DNA of 6,371 bases from Nocardioides sp. (lineage in GTDB: Bacteria; Actinomycetota; Actinomycetes; Propionibacteriales; Nocardioidaceae), in contig JAPSKJ010000127.1 in NCBI GenBank assembly GCA_031177735.1, forward strand, positions 1 to 6,371, written 5' to 3'. Shown here one piece after another: positions 5,823 to 6,371 of the stretch (position 1 is the first letter of the stretch; every line of letters begins with the position of its first letter). Position numbers and translations under genes: made by a program. Under the pieces are notes generated by a model. The model saw nothing but the letters and a program-made list of their open reading frames with translations. It was not told where the DNA came from and ran no database searches.

Positions 5823-6371
5823 GGAGACCGCTGCTCCGCCGCGGACGATCACCCGCTCGCGCCTCGCCGACCAGGCTTATGAGTGGCTCAAGGACCAGAT
5901 CTTGACCCGTCGGCTGCTGCCCGGCGCGCGGCTGAGCGTGCCGGCCATCGCCACCGAGCTCGGCCTGAGCCGCAGCCCGGTGCGCGAGGCCGTGCAGCGC
6001 CTGGTCCAGGAGGGCCTGTGCGACGAGCGGCCGCACCAGGGCGCCGTCGTCGCAGCCGCCGACCTGCGCTCGCTGGCCGACCTCTACCAGGTCCGCTCAG
6101 CGCTCGAGGGCCTCTCGGCCGAGCTGGCGGTCGGCGCTGGCGACCAGACGCTGGCCGCCGACCTCACCGAGATCCAGCAGGCGCACCAGGCCGCCTTCGA
6201 CGCCGGCCAGAGCGCCGAGGTGATCCGCAACGACCTGCGCTTCCACCGGCGCCTGCTGGTCGCGGCGGGCAACCCGCAGCTGGAGCGAGTGCTCGACCCG
6301 ATCTTCCAGCAGATGACGCTCGCCATGCTCGCCGGCAGCCCGAGCTGGTCGGCCCGGGCGGTGGTCGAGCA
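5812..6371 (+). CDS. GntR-family transcriptional regulator, FadR/FCD subfamily (3' end outside window)
   Basis: This is a one-component DNA-binding regulator whose C-terminal FCD domain senses a small carboxylate, often through a bound metal. 186 codons are visible and the frame is open to the window edge. The N-terminal winged helix spans about 16-83 (LADQAYEWLKDQI, LPGARLSVPAIATELGLSR, SPVREAVQRLVQEGL, then the wing RPHQGAVV). The FCD domain begins with DLYQVRSALEGLSAELA (90-106) and includes DLRFHRRLLVAAGN (141-154), where D141 and H145 fit the metal-ligand positions. The last two bases (CA after VVE) could begin the next conserved histidine (EH motif). The ATG at 5812 lies inside the end of the dehydrogenase gene, an 11-nt overlap with only a weak GAG ribosome binding site, suggesting translational coupling. 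It is probably a repressor of both divergent operons, acting at the 2188-2205 palindrome and relieved by the transported or processed hydroxyacid (inference). Confidence 0.92.
   Translation, partial: MPTEETAAPPRTITRSRLADQAYEWLKDQILTRRLLPGARLSVPAIATELGLSRSPVREAVQRLVQEGLCDERPHQGAVVAAADLRSLADLYQVRSALEGLSAELAVGAGDQTLAADLTEIQQAHQAAFDAGQSAEVIRNDLRFHRRLLVAAGNPQLERVLDPIFQQMTLAMLAGSPSWSARAVVE

Noticed and set aside
4734..5852. Long antisense frame opposite the dehydrogenase
   Set aside because: It has low-complexity composition with no recognisable domain or ribosome binding site, and the sense frame has a complete dehydrogenase motif set.

Overview
The window is very GC-rich, gene-dense DNA with strong G/C third-position bias, GTG starts and 4-nt GTGA gene junctions. 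This points to a high-GC actinobacterium, perhaps of the Nocardioides/Propionibacteriales kind; that placement is an inference from composition and protein style, not a search. No RNA genes, insertion sequences, CRISPR arrays or terminators were seen.

Layout: two divergent gene sets share one 163-bp control region (2156-2318). Leftward run a LarA-type nickel-pincer hydroxyacid racemase/epimerase homologue (737-2155), larB for pincer-cofactor synthesis (61-744, overlapping larA by 8 nt) and the first 21 codons of a probable DUF202/YidH-family membrane protein (1-64, overlapping larB by 4 nt). Rightward run an ABC importer of the nitrate/sulfonate/taurine class, with permease (2319-3086), ATPase (3086-3883) and lipoprotein binding protein (3880-4902). 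These are followed by a beta-hydroxyacid dehydrogenase (4899-5822) and a GntR/FCD regulator (5812 to the window edge). All rightward genes overlap their neighbours (1, 4, 4 and 11 nt), so they are almost certainly one transcript.

The intergenic region is an AT-rich island. It holds a perfect 18-bp palindrome (CACATTACATGTAATGTG, 2188-2205), a good match to a CRP/GlxR site (TGTGA-N6-TCACG, 2202-2217) and a plausible leftward promoter whose -10 lies inside the palindrome. The simplest reading is that the GntR protein at the end of the rightward operon controls both arms through the palindrome, with a cAMP-receptor-type input next to it.

Working model (inference): the importer takes up a small anionic compound, the LarA homologue inverts the stereocentre of a 2-hydroxyacid, and the dehydrogenase oxidises or reduces the product. 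The LarA homologue keeps the histidines and lysine that hold the nickel-pincer cofactor but differs at substrate-side positions. The dehydrogenase has LGRP where the family usually has SGG. The substrate is therefore probably not lactate. LarC and LarE, which complete the cofactor, are not in the window.
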